Below, piece by piece: positions 6,968-7,795 of a stretch of DNA of 7,795 nucleotides. This stretch comes from Chloroflexota bacterium (GTDB lineage Bacteria > Chloroflexota > Anaerolineae > Anaerolineales > Anaerolineaceae). The notes beneath the pieces were generated by a model. It was not told the origin of the DNA. It was given only the letters and a program-made list of their open reading frames with translations, and searched no databases. Position 1 is the first letter of the stretch. The number at the start of each line of letters is the position of its first letter. The translations under genes and the position numbers were made by a program. The stretch is taken from assembly GCA_011053085.1 (NCBI GenBank), contig DSBE01000184.1, positions 1 to 7,795 of the forward strand, read 5' to 3'.

Positions 6968-7795
6968 ATGAACCAAGTTAATGAGTCTGTAACAGACAAA
7001 GTAGAATCGATATTTGAAGGGCAAGATATCATCATCAAAGTCGAAGACCTGCATACCTATTTCTATACAGACATCGGTATCGCACGCGCTTTGAACGGAG
7101 TGAGTTTTGAAATTCCACGCGGAAAAGTCATGGGTGTGGTGGGAGAAAGTGGCTGCGGAAAATCCGTTACCGCCCTCTCCATCATGCGTATGGTAACCAA
7201 ACCTGGCAGAATCGTCAAAGGTGACATCAAATACTTCCGTCAAATCCAAAACAATGGAACCAAAAGGGTTGAAGAGATCAATCTGACCGAATTGCCTGCC
7301 ATGGGGCCTGAAATGCGCCGCATTCGTGGTGCGCAGATGTCCATGATCTTCCAGGAACCGATGACCTCTTTGAACCCATCCTTCAGCATTGGTGACCAGA
7401 TCATGGAAGCCATTCTGCTGCACCAGAAGGTTGATAAGGTCGAAGCCGAAAAACGTGCCGTCGAGATTTTGGACGGTGTCGGTATGTCGAACCCGACTCA
7501 GGTGATCAAGCGCTATCCGCACGAGCTGAGCGGTGGTATGCGCCAGCGCGCCATGATTTCCTTGGCGCTCTCGTGTACACCCGCCGTGTTGTTCGCAGAC
7601 GAACCCACCACCGCCTTGGACGTGACCACCGAAGCACAGATACTGGACCTGATGCGAGGCCTTCAAGAACGCATCAATATGTCTATTGTTTTTATCACCC
7701 ATAACCTGGGCGTGGTCGCACAAATGTGTGACTATGTGACCGTTATGTATCTGGGCCGCGTGGTTGAACAGGCGACTATTGATGATACTTTCTAC
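6968..7795 (+). CDS. ABC transporter ATP-binding protein, DppD/OppD family, cut by right edge
   Basis: The first 276 residues of a cytoplasmic ATPase that drives the importer are present; the frame is open at the right edge. All catalytic motifs are intact: Walker A G59-E-S-G-C-G-K-S66, Q-loop Q129 in M-I-F-Q-E-P, signature L-S-G-G-M (187-191), Walker B V-L-F-A-D-E-P (207-213), D-loop A-L-D (216-218) and switch histidine H245. Between Walker A and the Q-loop there is a longer stretch than in E. coli DppD (about 86-116), with P-x-M-R-R-I-R-G (114-121). The missing part should hold the remainder of the nucleotide-binding domain and the C-terminal oligopeptide-transporter extension. GGCAGG (6953-6958), nine bases before the ATG at 6968, is the likely ribosome binding site. 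In this class the partner DppF ATPase usually follows directly. Confidence 0.95.
   Translation, partial: MNQVNESVTDKVESIFEGQDIIIKVEDLHTYFYTDIGIARALNGVSFEIPRGKVMGVVGESGCGKSVTALSIMRMVTKPGRIVKGDIKYFRQIQNNGTKRVEEINLTELPAMGPEMRRIRGAQMSMIFQEPMTSLNPSFSIGDQIMEAILLHQKVDKVEAEKRAVEILDGVGMSNPTQVIKRYPHELSGGMRQRAMISLALSCTPAVLFADEPTTALDVTTEAQILDLMRGLQERINMSIVFITHNLGVVAQMCDYVTVMYLGRVVEQATIDDTFY

Noticed and set aside
6959..7723. 254-codon open frame on the minus strand opposite the ATPase
   Set aside because: It is histidine- and glycine-rich shadow sequence. The plus strand encodes an ATPase with every catalytic motif in place.

Overview
The window is an ordinary stretch of bacterial chromosome of moderate GC content. 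It most resembles Chloroflexota (Anaerolineae-like). That placement is inferred from the style of the proteins: a long family 5 substrate-binding lipoprotein with an acidic linker, the matching permease and ATPase subfamily, a GT-C-like membrane protein with a D-Y-G-E loop, and a FAD_oxidored-type protein. No rRNA or other marker gene is present to confirm it.

Layout. From 782 down to base 1 on the minus strand is the N-terminal 260 residues of a FAD-dependent oxidoreductase, cut by the window edge. A 152-base divergent intergenic region follows. At 935-2452 (+) is a 505-residue polytopic membrane protein that looks like a GT-C (GT39-type) glycosyltransferase. After a second 152-base gap, which holds a promoter, an inverted repeat and a tandem 12-mer, comes an ABC importer operon of the Dpp/Opp class. 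It consists of a Tat-type lipoprotein substrate-binding protein (2605-4680), a DppB-family permease (4771-5757, GTG start), a DppC-family permease (5774-6946) and a DppD-family ATPase (6968 to the right edge, incomplete). A strong intercistronic hairpin followed by T residues separates the binding protein from the permeases. It probably sets the usual excess of binding protein over membrane components.

How the genes work together. The lipoprotein would be exported folded by Tat, lipidated, and would capture an oligopeptide or oligosaccharide outside the membrane. The two permeases form the channel and the ATPase powers it. A second ATPase (DppF type) is expected just beyond the right edge. 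The oxidoreductase and the membrane glycosyltransferase-like gene have no evident functional tie to the importer.

I found no mobile elements, CRISPR arrays, RNA genes or clear signs of a novel system. The points most worth a second look are the regulatory structure at 2491-2563, the hairpin at 4703-4733, and the likelihood that this 'peptide' importer belongs to the subfamily that includes oligosaccharide transporters.
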